64,000 nucleotides of DNA from Argentina anserina (GCF_933775445.1 NC_065877.1:4464001-4528000); one strand, 5' to 3'. Positions 1-12,500 are shown, counted from the first letter of the stretch. Numbers and translations: made by a program. The notes: generated by a model not told the origin, from the sequence alone.

Positions 1-165
1 TACTCTAGTTATAATTTTCTACATTGTGCTAGACTGCTAGTAGTAAACTATGCCAGTTTAACTTATAGTTTGTATCTTTCATATGTTAGTTGTTTCAGGA
101 ACCTGTACTGAAACCTGAACTATATAAATAGCAACGGTACTTCCAACTTCCAAGGGTGTATAACT
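1..165. other. Intergenic AT-rich flank
   Basis: No convincing coding sequence is visible. The stretch is the left flank of a CACTA transposon. Confidence 0.5.
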
Positions 166-168
166 AAT

Positions 169-1496
169 CACTACAAGAAAAATGACATACGACAACATTA
201 CAATAACAACATGCGTGTTTAGAGCGTTGTTGATTATTATTTTTGACAACATGTTTATTTTGTGCGTCGTGAAAAGTTATATTCAACCACATGCGTCACT
301 GACCTGTTGTTAATCTAGTTTTTGACTACCCATTTTGCGTGTTGTTATTTGGAAGTTGTCGATTCAACATATTTACAACTAGCATAAATGCATGTTGGTA
401 AATGCTTTTAAACTAACAACAAGCAGCACGTTGTTAAATGTGTATAAAACACAACATGCAGCATGTTGTTAAATGTTTTACATAAACTTCAAAAATTTAA
501 AAGGAAAACGGAAAAATAGCAAAGTTTCGACAATATATTATGCAAGTTGTTATTTTTAAGTTGTCAATTGACTAAATTCATAACATACATGAATTGCACG
601 TTTCATATTTTCAAAATGACAACATGCGGCATGTTGTCGTTTGATTTCCCTCATAAAGATAGAACAAACTTTGAAATTCAGTCCTAATAATTTTTTTTAG
701 TTTAAACAAGTCCCGCTGTTTCGATTATAATTCTATTAATACCAAGTCCCAATACAACCTCCTTTGGATCTGAACTGCTTCTTCTTCTCTAGGGCTTGGT
801 CTAGTTTTGTAATTTACTGAGTAATACAGGTTGATGTTTCTCATTGTAGTTGTAATGGGAATGATGCATGATGTATCAAAACTTTTTTGAGGCATATATA
901 TATTTTCTATGGTTAAAGTGTGCACCAATATTGTGATGCAATCCTTGTGGTTAAATCTTGGTGAATATTTATAGAGTTATAGGAAAAAAGAGCCCAGCAA
1001 ATTGGGTGTAAATTGTGTATTTATTGAATTCATATAACAACACATTCATAAAATGACAACATGCCCTGAAAGTTGTCAAAACCTTGTAACAACATGCAAA
1101 ATATGTTGCTAAAAAGTACAACAATCGTCTTGCATGTTGTTGAAACCTTATTACAACATGCAGGGCTTGTAGTTGAAAACTTACAACATACATAACTTGT
1201 TGTTAAAAAGTACAACTCGCAAAATGCATGTTGTTGAAACTTACAACAACATGCAATGTATGTTGTTAAAAAGCACAACGTGCATCATGTTTTTTGTTGA
1301 AAAATTACGACAATAAGCAATTTGTGTTGTTAAAAGAATACAAAAACGTGTATGATATTTGTTTACAATGTATAAATAGTGTTGTTGAAAATTTTAGACT
1401 TTTAATGACTTTGATATCTACAACATGCGCTGAGTGTTGTCAATTACTTTTGACAACATGCAATGCACGTTGCTAAATCTGTTTTGTGGTGTAGTG
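169..1496. mobile_element. Non-autonomous CACTA (En/Spm) DNA transposon
   Basis: The left end reads CACTACAAGAAAAATGAC and the right end is the inverse of CACTACACCACAAAA, so both termini carry the CACTA signature. The 3 bases just outside each end are identical (AAT at 166-168 and 1497-1499), which is the 3-bp target duplication expected of this superfamily. The interior is packed with short subterminal repeats of ACAACATGC type in both orientations, the usual transposase-binding architecture. No transposase reading frame is present, so the 1328-bp copy depends on an enzyme made elsewhere. Small open frames within it are low complexity and follow the repeats. Confidence 0.9.
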
Positions 1497-1499
1497 AAT

Positions 1500-1822
1500 G
1501 TAGCCAAATTACTCACATTTTCCCCTTAAAGGTAACCAAGTTGTCAAATTTGTATCACGTCACCATTCGTGTGAATGAAGAATTTGGGTTTCTTATATAG
1601 TGTGCCAACTGCCAAAATATGTAACTCATTTTGAGAAGTTGATGAGACTCTCAGCTTTTCTGCAAGGGATGAACACACAAAAGTGGGAAACAGGCCTATA
1701 TATATATTGAAGAAGAGAATGGCATTATGACAATATGCGCGCATCTGCCATTCGTTCTGGGCCATAAGAAGATTTATTCCTCGACACAAATAAGCAAGAT
1801 ATGAATTACACGTATACCCTAA
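1500..1822. other. Intergenic, no gene seen
   Basis: The short minus-strand frame over 1544-1789 has no recognisable domain. The stretch lies between the CACTA element and the MITE. Confidence 0.4.
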
Positions 1823-2107
1823 TGCTTTGTTTGGAATGAGGAATACAAGGAGGAATTTAATTCTAAAAATTTGATATTGCTTATTTTGGGTTGAAATTTC
1901 AAGGAAATTGCAAATTTTATTAGAAAAGTCAAATTGTGTTTCCTATTAATTCTCAATCGTTTCCATGAAATTATAACCATCTTTTAAATTCTAAGGAATA
2001 ATATTAAAACAAAAGAATTCTCAATTCTTAAAATTTATAATACTGAAAATAAAATTCCCATAAAAATAAAATTTATATCAAAGTAAGATTACCATCCAAA
2101 CACAGCA
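1823..2107. mobile_element. MITE, PIF/Harbinger-like
   Basis: The left end TGCTTTGTTTGGAATG and the inverse of the right end, TGCTGTGTTTGGATGG, form imperfect terminal inverted repeats. Each end is flanked by TAA (1820-1822 and 2108-2110), matching the TWA target duplication of PIF/Harbinger elements. The 285-bp interior is AT-rich and non-coding. An alternative is another small TIR family that also duplicates TAA. Confidence 0.75.
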
Positions 2108-2110
2108 TAA

Positions 2111-2543
2111 GACATGACCTAGGTGCACTGTAGTGCTATTGAACTATTGATGCAGGAGCAGATAGAAACGTCTTTCTGGACAAAAATTTAACCGACATTC
2201 CATGTACACCTAGTTTTATAAGAATACATCTCTTTGCACCAACTACCAAGACTCTAATGTACTTCTGTGAAGCATTCATAATGCAGGCTAGTGGCTACTG
2301 CAGTAGGGTATCTCTCCTCGTTATTCAAAATTGAGCAGTCAAACTTTAGAATGTAACTTGATCTTGTTTGTCATCATTTCTAGGTGCTAATTGCAAAAGA
2401 TGATGGAAGATCTATGTCTTTTGAAGCATATCGACGCCACACATATCGACCTTAATTGGAACTACCTTCAGCGTTTAGAGAAAGAGAATGGAACGTTGCG
2501 GGGATATATAAGACCAGCAAGTACCAAGAACGGTTGCTTAATC
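2111..2543. other. Intergenic, 3' flank of the RING-H2 locus
   Basis: No coding signal is visible. The plus-strand frame at 2391-2768 lies mostly antisense to the RING-H2 gene and has no domain. Confidence 0.4.
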
Positions 2544-3150
2544 TTATTCTTCTTGTGTTGGCATCGGGTATCGGCAAAGGGGGCACAGGTGGTTGATCTC
2601 GAGGCACTGAACAATGCAGTGTACATGGAAATGGTGTTGGCAAGGCAACCCGGTAATGGGTTCTGGTTGACCAACGACATCAAAATCGTCCAAACAAATA
2701 GCACAGGAGGGCGAGCGTGTGATGATACCAGCATCCAGGGTCACTGGCTCCAAACCCTCGACAAATGATGCGCACGCAGGACGCATATTGGGCGGGCGAC
2801 CTACGCGCTGAGTGATGTACAACACACCTAAATAAACAAGCATCCCATCGGACTCGACCGCCTCAACCATCTCGAACACCTTCTTAGACCAACGGCATGT
2901 TCCTCGTCCGGCACACCGATTGCCCTCAGATGCTCGGAGAAGAAGGCTGCATATTCCTCGTCCGTGCCATTGTTGTTGGATATTGCTACTTAAAATGGGA
3001 GAAGTTTACCGAAAAATCATCTTCGTCTAACAGCGTAACGGAGTCATTAACTGGTGGATCGGTTTCCCTACGCTGCCAGGCGCTTATCTCGTAGAGCCTG
3101 AATCGTTTTCTTTTGACATTGTGATTATAGAAACGATAGATATCCACCAT
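2544..3150 (-). pseudogene. Broken RING-H2 E3 ubiquitin ligase gene
   Basis: Read on the minus strand, ATG at 3150 opens 54 residues beginning MVDIYRFYNHNV and ending at TAG (2986-2988). The reading continues after a +1 shift as ISNNNGTDEEYAAFFSEHLR and shifts again near 2890 into the frame that runs to TAA at 2544. The last segment holds a RING-H2 finger: CAIC, then the C-x-H-x-F-H-x2-C core in LPCQHHFHVHC, then CPLCR. The finger is intact, so the protein would bind two zinc ions and recruit an E2 enzyme if the frames were joined. Joined, it would be about 197 residues with the RING at the C terminus. Two shifts in 600 bp suggest a young pseudogene. Assembly errors or tiny introns are alternatives, but no GT-AG intron at the breaks is obvious. 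Confidence 0.75.
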
Positions 3151-4940
3151 AATCGCTGCTCTCCTATCTAGGTTCCTGGGTAGGTATAGTATTTATACTT
3201 GAGGAGAACTCTCGACTCTAAATTCGATTGGGAATAGGAGAGATAAGGAGGAACCCTCGATTCTATTCCATCTGACACAAGGATTTGAGACACCGAACTC
3301 GATTTGGGATGGAGAGAGATTTTCTAACGAGAACCATCTTATTTAGAGTAGTTGAGGAATTTTTAATTAATTTTTAATTATACCTATTTTTTAATAATAT
3401 TTTTTCATCTCAACCATTTAAATATTAAGTACATATGAGTAGATTAAATGTACAAATTTTCGGTCAGTTTAGTAATTGTTAAGGTATCAAAGTATGTTAA
3501 ATTAATGAATGAACCAAAACTGTCAAACATGAACCGTTGAAGTTCATAATGAGTAAATCACATTTATGAATGTCTTAACAATTTTTAATGAAATTTTATA
3601 GGGATGATCCACTTATATATCTATAAACTAAATGGCAGAAATCTAAATATGAGATCAAAAACTTGGTGAATTAAATTAATCCTCAACTATAGTCATTAAC
3701 AAGATGTTCTCATTGGAAATAGTCCCTAAGAATGGAACAACTCGGAAATGATTTGGTATCTGATAAGGATGTCGGCACTAACCGACATACAATAAGGTTA
3801 TCGTCTAGTACTTGGGCCCCAAAGCCCAATTCATTCATACTATTTTTTTAAGGTAAAAATCAGTGTACGTATTAGATAATTGCCTAAGCAAGAACCAATT
3901 GCACTTAAGCTAGACGAAGTCTCACTTAGGCATCGTCGTTCGATACAACCAAAAAGAGTTCTCACTAAGCAAAACACTAACCTAGTATCTAACTAACAAA
4001 ACTATACCTCCTAGGACTAATTACAACATTCCTATACTAGCTGTCATAAACACGCGCCTTGTGACACAACTAATATATAAACTATCCTAAGAAAGTTACA
4101 TACTTACATTACTATAGCTACTAACCTACTAGGCTTTGAAAAATAATAAAATAAGCTAAAGTAAAACTACCCAGCCCAAAGTTGAGCCCAGGCCCAAAGA
4201 CCCGAAGAGCTCATGATAATGTTTTCGAGAATTGTGAGTTTTGTACCAATTCCACCGAAAAAAATAAAAGGGAACTATTACTTGTACCTAAAGCAATGAA
4301 ATCAGCCTAGTTTTTCTCTTTTCTAAAAAAAAAAAATCAGCCTAGTTTGTCAGACAGTTGATTTTTTAAATTTTTTTATGTAGATTGATTGTTGGATTCC
4401 TATGAAAACACATTATGGTTCACACGTCAACAGCTCCAAAGTGTTCCCTTTACAATTCAATTTACATGGTCCACTTCCAACCTTACATTATTCCTGAGTA
4501 GCTGTCACACCCACAACATGTTTATGTGACTTGCTTTAATTATATTGAAGGAAAACAATTCTATTACACCTCTACCATTTATTTGTTCATCAATAATATG
4601 TCCACAAAACAATGCTACTCATCCCGACTCATATGGCTACTGTAGCCCTGACCCGTATTTTCATCGATTTGTTGCTAAATCAATTAATCCATCAGCTTCA
4701 TTGTATGATCGAATGAAGTTCACGTCTGATATGATGGAATCGAGTGAAGTAATCACCATTGTAGTCAAAGTTAATTGAGTGAATTTATCGATCGTCATGT
4801 GTGTTACTGTGTAAATTTGACACGTAAATTTTCCTATAATATCATGAGCAGAGATCTCTTTTTCGTGAAATAATATAATTTGTGTACGTGATGGACGCGC
4901 GGTTATGGGAATGAAAATGCAGGAGGAGAAGAGAATGAAG
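3151..4940. other. Intergenic, AT-rich, no gene seen
   Basis: No frame with a recognisable domain. A short direct duplication of ATCAGCCTAGTTT lies at about 4310-4350 on either side of an A-run. The region around 3750-4200 looks repeat-derived, but I cannot assign a family. Confidence 0.4.
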
Positions 4941-4947
4941 TGAGTAT

Positions 4948-4955
4948 TATATATA
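4948..4955 (+). promoter_or_regulatory. Probable TATA box of the coiled-coil gene
   Basis: TATATATA sits about 295 bp before the start codon at 5244. This would put transcription start near 4980 and give a 5' leader of about 260 bp that is free of strong coding signal. Confidence 0.5.
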
Positions 4956-5243
4956 GGCATTCCCATATTCTTTTTTCTGGTTTTGCGGCACTCGTTTCAT
5001 TTCTCTCATTCGTGTTTCGGTTTCTCTTTTGCTACGTGAAGAAAAGGCGGAAGAGTTCGTTAAACACAAAACTCACCAAACCAGAAAAAGACGCACAAAC
5101 CAGTGGCCGTTAATTGCTTGCTTCCTCCTTCGTCTTCGTCGTCGTAGTTGGTGACGGTGACGGAAAAAGGGATCACGATCTCATCTTATCTCTGTTTTGT
5201 TTTTGTGTTGATCCGAAGTTGACTGAATTTTTCAGCTAAGACA

Positions 5244-7510
5244 ATGGCGTATAGGAGAAGGCAGGGGATGACAAGAGCCTCTACTTTCAAAGAAGAGATT
5301 GTTCATCGTCCACCGGACGATATGAATCCAGCTGCTTCCCCTCTGCAATCTTCACATTCGTTTACGGCTTCTTCTTCTCTCGCCGCTCAGGCCATTCGTG
5401 CATCTGCACTATCAAATGAACGAAACCGAACCAAGGTTGATTAGTTTTTGCTACTTGATCGCTTTCGTCTTATGCATAATATGTTTCTGATCTGATGTTG
5501 TGTACTTTCTTGGGTACGTTTCATTGGAAATGATCTGATGACTGAATATGAAAATGCAGGACTTTGAGGCCTATGAAGATTCTTCAGCAAAATCAGGGTT
5601 CTGGGGTGTTCTGGCTCGAAAAGCCAAGGCCATTCTTGAAGAGGAGGATGCTGAATTTCAGCAAAGTGATGTGTTTGGCGATGTCATATCATCACCCAGA
5701 TCAACACCTCTCTACACGACTTCCGGTGGCCCTACTCAGGTGAATCTCTCAGACTTTTTTGTGTTAATAAAATTTGGATCAAATTTATTTTTCAATATAT
5801 TATCATCTTTATGCAATGCAGCGTATTATAATCTTTTGTGTTATGAGCATACATAATAAAATTTGTTATACTGATTCAACAAAGATGCCAGTTATCTGAT
5901 AACAGAATGGAACATCCTGCAATCCGCAAGGGCTTGGATAGAATCACAACTTCTCTTAACAATCTTGGTGACACTTTTGAGAAGGCTTTCGAGGTGATTC
6001 TAATGCTGAAGTATGAATGTTTATCAAGTCAGGTGCTTTAGGGGATAGTACACCATTACATTCATGGAGCATTTGAATGAATTTGTGCTGTAAAATTTTT
6101 CCTTTCAGGAAGGTCGAACAATTGTGGAGAATAAGACTGCCGACATCAAACATCAAATTCAAAGAAGAGGAGAACCTGAGGGGCAAAATCCAGCTTCTTA
6201 TTATGGCATCAAACAAACTAGGAGCCCTGATACTCAAATCAAGGCATCTCGCGACGTAAGGTGGCAATAATGTATTTGTGTGTGACTGGATAAGACTAAA
6301 CTGATCTTACTGGAGTTAGCAAAATTTTTAATTTTAATGATACTGATATGAGTATAGTTCTTTGCACTGAAAATAACAATACAAAAGGGTAGACCTTCTG
6401 TGGAAAGTTTGATTCATTTATAGGATACTCAGATTTGCAATATATAGTTGAACTTCTAATCAAGTCTGCATGCGTGATTAGGAAACTTATTCTGTCTATT
6501 GATTATGATTTTGAATCTCATTTCTCTGTGAACTGCACGAGTAGTCTTTCACGCTTATTTAAATTTCACCAAAGCTAGTGAAATGCATAAGTGGAATTGT
6601 TTTATGTCACAGGTTGCAATGGCAACGGCTGCTAAAGCAAAGTTACTTCTTCGAGAGCTGAAAACTGTTAAAGCCGATCTAGCTTTTGCCAAGGAAAGAT
6701 GTTCTCAACTAGAAGAAGAAAACAAACGCCTTCGCGAGAGTCGGGAGAAGGGAGTAAACCGAGCAGATGATGACTTGGTATGTATGATGCTTCCAAGGGT
6801 CCCTGTCTAATTCATTGTTTATCATGTCATGCATAACTGCACAGACTTGCACATGTATATCATGAGCTTTGGTTCAATAGTACATTGAGTTTAAAGTCCA
6901 TGCTAGAAATGAGGATTCCATGAATCAATTATTCTAACATGTGTTTGTTTATATATATGATCCCTACCAGATTCGCCATCAGTTGGAGACCCTTTTAGCC
7001 GAGAAGGGTAGACTAGCTAATGAGAATTCAATTTATGCACGAGAGAATCGTTTCCTGAGGGAAGTTGTAGAATACCATCAACTCACAATGCAAGATGTTG
7101 TGTATTTATCTGATGAAGAAACAGAAGTGTACCCCTTAAGTAGCAGCCCTGAAGTCGCCAAAATCCTTTCCCTTTCTTCTCACTCATCAGCACCTACATC
7201 CCCACCATCAGAGGACCTTTCATCTGTAATTTCACCAGCTACGAAGGATATACTTTCTGCCTACATTAACCCACAAGCGAATGATGATGCTTCTCGAAAT
7301 GAGGTCACACCAAGTTCAGATATCTCACTTTCTGTAGCAGAAGTTACTAAAACACCTTCTGTAGCAGAAGATGCTAAAACACCTTCTGTAGCTGAAGTTG
7401 CTAAAATACCTTCTGTAGCAGATGTTGGTAAAACACCTTCTGTAGCAGAGGAAAGTAAAACAGCTTCTCTAGCAGAATACAGTAAAAGACCCCCTACATC
7501 TTCTGCCTAA
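5244..7510 (+). CDS. Plant-specific coiled-coil protein (GRIP/tropomyosin-like annotation)
   Basis: Six exons join in frame, all at phase 0: 5244-5435, 5560-5739, 5892-5993, 6109-6255, 6613-6777, 6971-7510, giving 441 residues. The N terminus [18 protein letters not shown] and a [15 protein letters not shown] segment (exon 2) resemble, from memory, Arabidopsis At4g02800/At1g30050-type proteins. Exons 5-6 (about residues 208-305) form a coiled coil rich in Leu, Glu and Lys, for example [11 protein letters not shown]. The C-terminal tail is Ser/Thr/Pro-rich and ends in about six copies of a nine-residue SVAE..KTP repeat. No catalytic motif is visible. The likely role is scaffold or membrane tether, but this is inferred only from the coil. 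The gene is surely real; its function is unknown. Confidence 0.85.
7327..7492 (+). repeat. 27-bp coding minisatellite, about six copies
   Basis: Units of 27 bp start around TCTGTAGCAGAAG and encode [13 protein letters not shown] nonapeptides. All units keep the reading frame, so copy-number change would lengthen the protein tail without frameshift. Confidence 0.85.
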
Positions 7511-8644
7511 AGATTAGTGTAGCATTTGTTCTTTTTCTTTTGTTCTTCCTTTTTTTCTCTTGGAGAGAGGAAGAGGAGGACAGTGGAAGAGAGATAGCAG
7601 TTCTTCCAGTGCCTGCAATACTATTAATCTGTCAATGTAATACTTTGTTTGAGGTTTGAATTGTCTCCAGTGTCCTGTGTGCCTTGGTAAGAGCTCAGAA
7701 TTTGTCCAAGTCTTCCTTGTACAACCAGTTGTTGATCATTCCAGAGTTTCAGAATTCTTATTTGATTGTAGTTCAAAATAATGTGACATTCTTTTGGTAC
7801 ATAGATACAAAGTACCTGTTCTTCCAGCTGTGTTGATGTATGATAAAAAGTGATCAACTAGGATCTAAAAATCATTGTAAACACTCCTTTGACCTAGAAG
7901 TCTTTATGTGCTGATACAGAAATCTATGAACATTTGCTCTATTAGTGTTTGAACCGAAAGAAATGTATCTATCTACAGCAAAGGATGAAGCCACAAGAAT
8001 ATCATAAATTGAGATATAACATTTGACTTGAAGAAAGGTAGAAAAATTTCACTGCCTTCTTAACATAGGGTGGACATTTACAGTTTTGAGAAAATTCAAG
8101 GTGAAGGACCTGTTACTGATAAAGCAAATAATCGCTTCAAAGGTATATCGCCATTGACGTATGAAAAATTCAGAATTTGACCATGTTTCTCAATTGAATT
8201 AAGTACTTCAACTGAAATGAATGATTTGTATTACTGTGATCACTCATCCGGTAACCAAATTTGCCATTCTTGCAGTTTCTGGTTGGAGTGAAGAAGAGTT
8301 ATTATTTCTTCTCTTTTCTTTTTTTTAATCACTGATCCGGTAACCAATTTCTTCTCTTTCTTGTCAAGATTTTGTATAATTTTAGACCCAGAACAGCACG
8401 GCACGAACGGATAATGATTCAAATGACCCTCGTAAAAGTTATAATTGTTAGGAAAAACATTGAATAAACATGTGTGAAATTTCTGATTCGAAGCTATAAT
8501 CAATGTTTGAGAGATGAAAAATATCAACGTTCGAATTCGAACAATTATCAACGTTTCTGTGCATTATATTCTCACATTGTCATCGGCACATCTATCACAT
8601 AATTTTGCCTTCCTATTTGACATTTTTTTCTGCGGCATACATCA
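7511..8644. other. 3' UTR and intergenic
   Basis: Contains the probable 3' UTR of the coiled-coil gene, then AT-rich DNA. An imperfect direct repeat containing ATCCGGTAACCAA occurs at about 8246 and 8334. No gene seen. Confidence 0.45.
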
Positions 8645-8848
8645 TCACGCTGCAAGTCTGTTCAATATGAAGTAAGAAACAAACGAAAGAAATACTGGAA
8701 GAAGAAACACAACCCTTTTTGGCAGCATCTCAAAGCTCTCAGATCCTTCTTCAACAATGGTCTCCAATTTCGGACATTGTGAAGGTTTATGGTGGGATAT
8801 CACAGCTGGTGGTGCAACCTCGCAACTCAATTCCTTTGCCATCACCAT
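8645..8848 (-). CDS. Small putative tail-anchored protein, 67 aa
   Basis: A single-exon minus-strand frame starts MVMAKELSCEVAPP and ends with a hydrophobic stretch (about residues 46-64, including VVFLLPVFLSFVSYFILN) followed by RLAA. The layout is an acidic cytosolic head with a C-terminal membrane segment, as in tail-anchored proteins. A TATA-like motif lies about 135 bp upstream on the same strand, and there is a second in-frame Met at residue 3. I do not recognise the family. It could be a chance frame, but the start context, TATA position and single clean hydrophobic segment favour a real small gene. Confidence 0.45.
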   Translation of the reverse strand: MVMAKELSCEVAPPAVISHHKPSQCPKLETIVEEGSESFEMLPKRVVFLLPVFLSFVSYFILNRLAA

Positions 8849-8979
8849 ATTGAGGATCTAGGTAGGAAAGCTAGACACCTAAAGAACTGTGTTTCTCTTG
8901 CAGAATTTGACCAATGAATAATTCTTCAAAGAACTCTTACATAGAAATGGGATTGCAGAGAAGGCTTGAGAAGCCATCC

Positions 8980-8988
8980 TATATATAC
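8980..8988 (-). promoter_or_regulatory. Possible TATA box for the 67-aa gene
   Basis: On the minus strand this reads GTATATATA, about 135 bp before the start codon at 8848. It is spaced plausibly for a 100-bp leader. Confidence 0.35.
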
Positions 8989-9558
8989 ATTAAGTTAGGG
9001 AATGTCCTAACTTATAGATCCCAAAAATAGGATGTGTTAGCTGGTCTTGCTGTACAAATTAGTGGTGGACATGAGGCCATTACTAGAGAAACCTTGGTTA
9101 AAACTCTATAAAAAGAGAAAGATGGCATATTAGACAATTGCCATTTGCCACCCACCAAAAAAAATGGAAAATCTAAAATCTGGAAGGTAATGATTATGAC
9201 CCAAAAAGATGGAAAATAATAATGTAAAATGTTCTAGACAAAAGGGGAGGCCAAGCTAAATTTCATTCAAGGCAATCAGATAGCTGGATATAAACGCAAA
9301 TGGTGTTAAAGGTACTTGTCTGTTGCTTAATTGGCGAAATACATACAATTTGACATTTTCTCAATACAACTTCTGTATGAACAGTGGCCAGTTCAGTCGT
9401 ACCCAACTACTTTCTTTCCTAGGGTAAACCATGAACAAGGCACAGCAAAAATACAATCAAATATACTAGTGTAGTCACAAGGCTGAGGAGATGCCTGCTT
9501 CAAAGAAAATTCGAACTTCAAAACCAGAAACACACCTCGTTTTTACAGTTGAGCGATC
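8989..9558. other. Intergenic and 3' flank of the RNFT1-like gene
   Basis: No coding signal. The right part is probably the 3' UTR of the minus-strand RING gene that ends at 9559. Confidence 0.45.
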
Positions 9559-12500
9559 TTAAAACAGCTGGAAGAACAAACTTGTTGATCCATCGCCAAA
9601 TGATCTAAGATCTGCAGGTTTTACCAAAGCCCTGCACAATGGACAGGTCCGTTCCCTCTCAAACCTGGAAAAAAAAAGTGGCTTCAGCAAACGAAAAGAA
9701 AGGTCGAATCAAATCCCATTAGCCAAAAGATTGAATCTAGTTGGTTCCTAAAAGATGTTATCTTGATATCCAGAGATTGCAGTAGAGATAATTGGCAGGG
9801 TAAGAAATAGTTTCAACGAAGAACCAATGCAACAGAGGTCATTTGGCAGAAGCTTTTATCAAACGCAATATATCAAGAAGCAAAAGGAGAACAAAAATAA
9901 ACTAACCATTCTGATACACAGTCCTCACAGAAGATGTGTTTACAGCGAAGTAAGATAGGGGCATGCATTTTCTCCTGGCAAATTGCACATAGATCGCCAG
10001 CTGCAATGACCTGCAGCACACCACCAATGACTCAGAAAGCATGCCACACCAGCTCTTCGAATACAAGGACAATATCCACCAAATAAGGCTCCGAAGCCTT
10101 GAACTATCTCAGACCGAATTCGATTATTACAGAAACGAAATGTAAGGGCAAAAATCCAGTAAAACCAATTAGACTTCTCTGTAACATTAGCTCAAAAAAA
10201 GTAATCAACAAAACTTAAAAGTAGATCACTTGTTCAAAGCTACAATTAAAATTAATGAACCCCAGGAAAAACCAGCGACCTAGACATCTTTTAGTTCCCC
10301 AGTAATAGATTCAATGGTTTTCAAAGAAAAAAAATCAACTGGTTAATCTAGAGACCTGACAGACTGATATAACCAATATACGAATGAGACCACATAGGAG
10401 TGTATTCTGTTAACCAGGTTCACAGGTTTTTTTTCTAAATTTGTATCAATAATGTAATGATTATATCAGCTACCCCAGTAAACTGCACCAATAAGAACAT
10501 CATACAAACAGACCACTGGGGCCATTGCACTTGTGTAGCACAGTTTAAGGGCGTGTCCAGTTTACCTGTTCGGATGTTGCATACGCCCCATAGTGAACCT
10601 CTTTGCGTGACAAGGCCTTCAATGCAGCAAAGAAAGATTGTACCTATCCGCATCCAATGCGTGAAGCAGAAAACCATAATGACACGTGAAGAACAACTCT
10701 TGGCAGTAGGGATTCTTCATTATAGTTGAAGAATTGAAATTCTAAAAAAAAAAAAATCTATTACTGTCAGAGTACCTTCTCAACAACAGATGTAAGCTTG
10801 AAGGTCAGATATAACCCCGTCATCAGTGATGAAAAGAGACTACCATATTCTTTGTTCAAGAAGAAACGGTACCACACTGGCGTTGGTAATAAGGCCCGGT
10901 AAAACAGAAGTAGATACTCAACCAAAGTAAGCATTTGACCCTGGAAAAAAGACACGCACTTATATGGTCAGGATACATGGAGCGATAATAATGTGAAAAG
11001 GATGCATGCCAACTTTATGAACCTAGTTCAGGGCAGTTCTAGCTATCAAATGTAAGGCAAAAAGTAATTAGAACTGATTCATAAGAACTGCTTTTCAGCC
11101 GGTTCCTATTGTCATTTTTGTCTTTTTCCTGAAACAGAAGAAGTTCTCCAATTAGCTATTGCATAATACTGATTAGCTCACCTGCTTACGATAGTTACGT
11201 CCTCTGCTGTTCTTGTAGTACATTAATAGAAAACACTTGATCACCATTGCTGCCTGTCGGACCAAAGTATCTGAAAATAACGAACTCAGGTGACCATTGC
11301 ATAAGTGTAAATTTAACTTATGACTTACACACAGAAATTACAAAGAAGAAATCTTTCAATATGGTTTATTACAAAGATGTCTGACACATAATCAGCGAAA
11401 TCCTCTTTCAAAGATAAATGATGGTCTGGTTCTGTGAAATTTGAGTCCAAAAGTACAAGTATACAACAAAAATCATGTTGTACAAAAAGACAGTTGCTAC
11501 AGATGAAAAGTGAACCACCTTTCAAGGTGAGATTTAAGCTTATATTATAAACATTTTAAAAGTAAAGCTCTTATTACCATCTGATTGCTAGCCCAAAAAC
11601 AGTGCCACATAATGCATGTTGTATGTAGATAAGATCACCTCAGAATATTATTTGAAACAGAGTAATTCAAAGTTCAAAATCCAAAAAGAACAGCTACAAT
11701 GAAAACTTGGGAGAAAAATAATACCATTAACCATGATGATAAAAACTGCATGCCAGAAAGGTGGTATAACTTTGGGAGGAAGCATGACTAAAGGGTACAA
11801 AAGATCATCATTCTGATACCACCAGTAAACACCAATCACATGAACTAAAAATGCGATCGAGATGCTGACTAGTATAGGGATTTTCCTCTCTCCCTGCACC
11901 AATCATATCATATTATTAATAAATAGACACAACATTAAAACAGACGACAGTTGAAAATATAAATAAAAGCATTTCAATACCTTCAAAGATGTCTGCTTCT
12001 TTAGGATGTCATTTGACTTGAACATAACAGCAGCAATCCAGATGGTAACAAAGAAACCTGCAATAGAAAAATGGTTATTGAAAGGGCTAAAGATGGTATT
12101 TAAGATGGTGGACGAATGTATTTGTGACTCTGACCCCCATAAGACCAAACACATTGCAAATCCAGGAAGGAGTGTTGAGCCAATAGACGTTGTATAACAA
12201 TATGCAGAATATAAGTCTAATTAAAAGTGACCATTAATATACTTTTGCAATAGAAAAAGCCTGATCTATTACAGTAAAACATTAGCTTGAGGACATTTAC
12301 CTTGCAAATGCTGGCGAATGAAGACCACCAATAGAAGCAATGAAAAGGGCAGGACCTGCTCAATCCACCTAGCTGCCTGCTGAATATCATACCTCTGATA
12401 CGACGAATCCCTACCATTAGCCCCAGCACCATCACCCGCCTCTCCATCAGCACCTCCATTTAACGATTGTGATATCCCTTCTCCCAAATCTGTTCTACCA

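Noticed and set aside
969..1278. Cys-rich minus-strand frames
   Set aside because: They are translations of the ACAACATGC subterminal repeats of the CACTA element.
2391..2768. 125-residue plus-strand frame
   Set aside because: Mostly antisense to the RING-H2 sequence, no domain, and the RING motif on the other strand explains the open frame.
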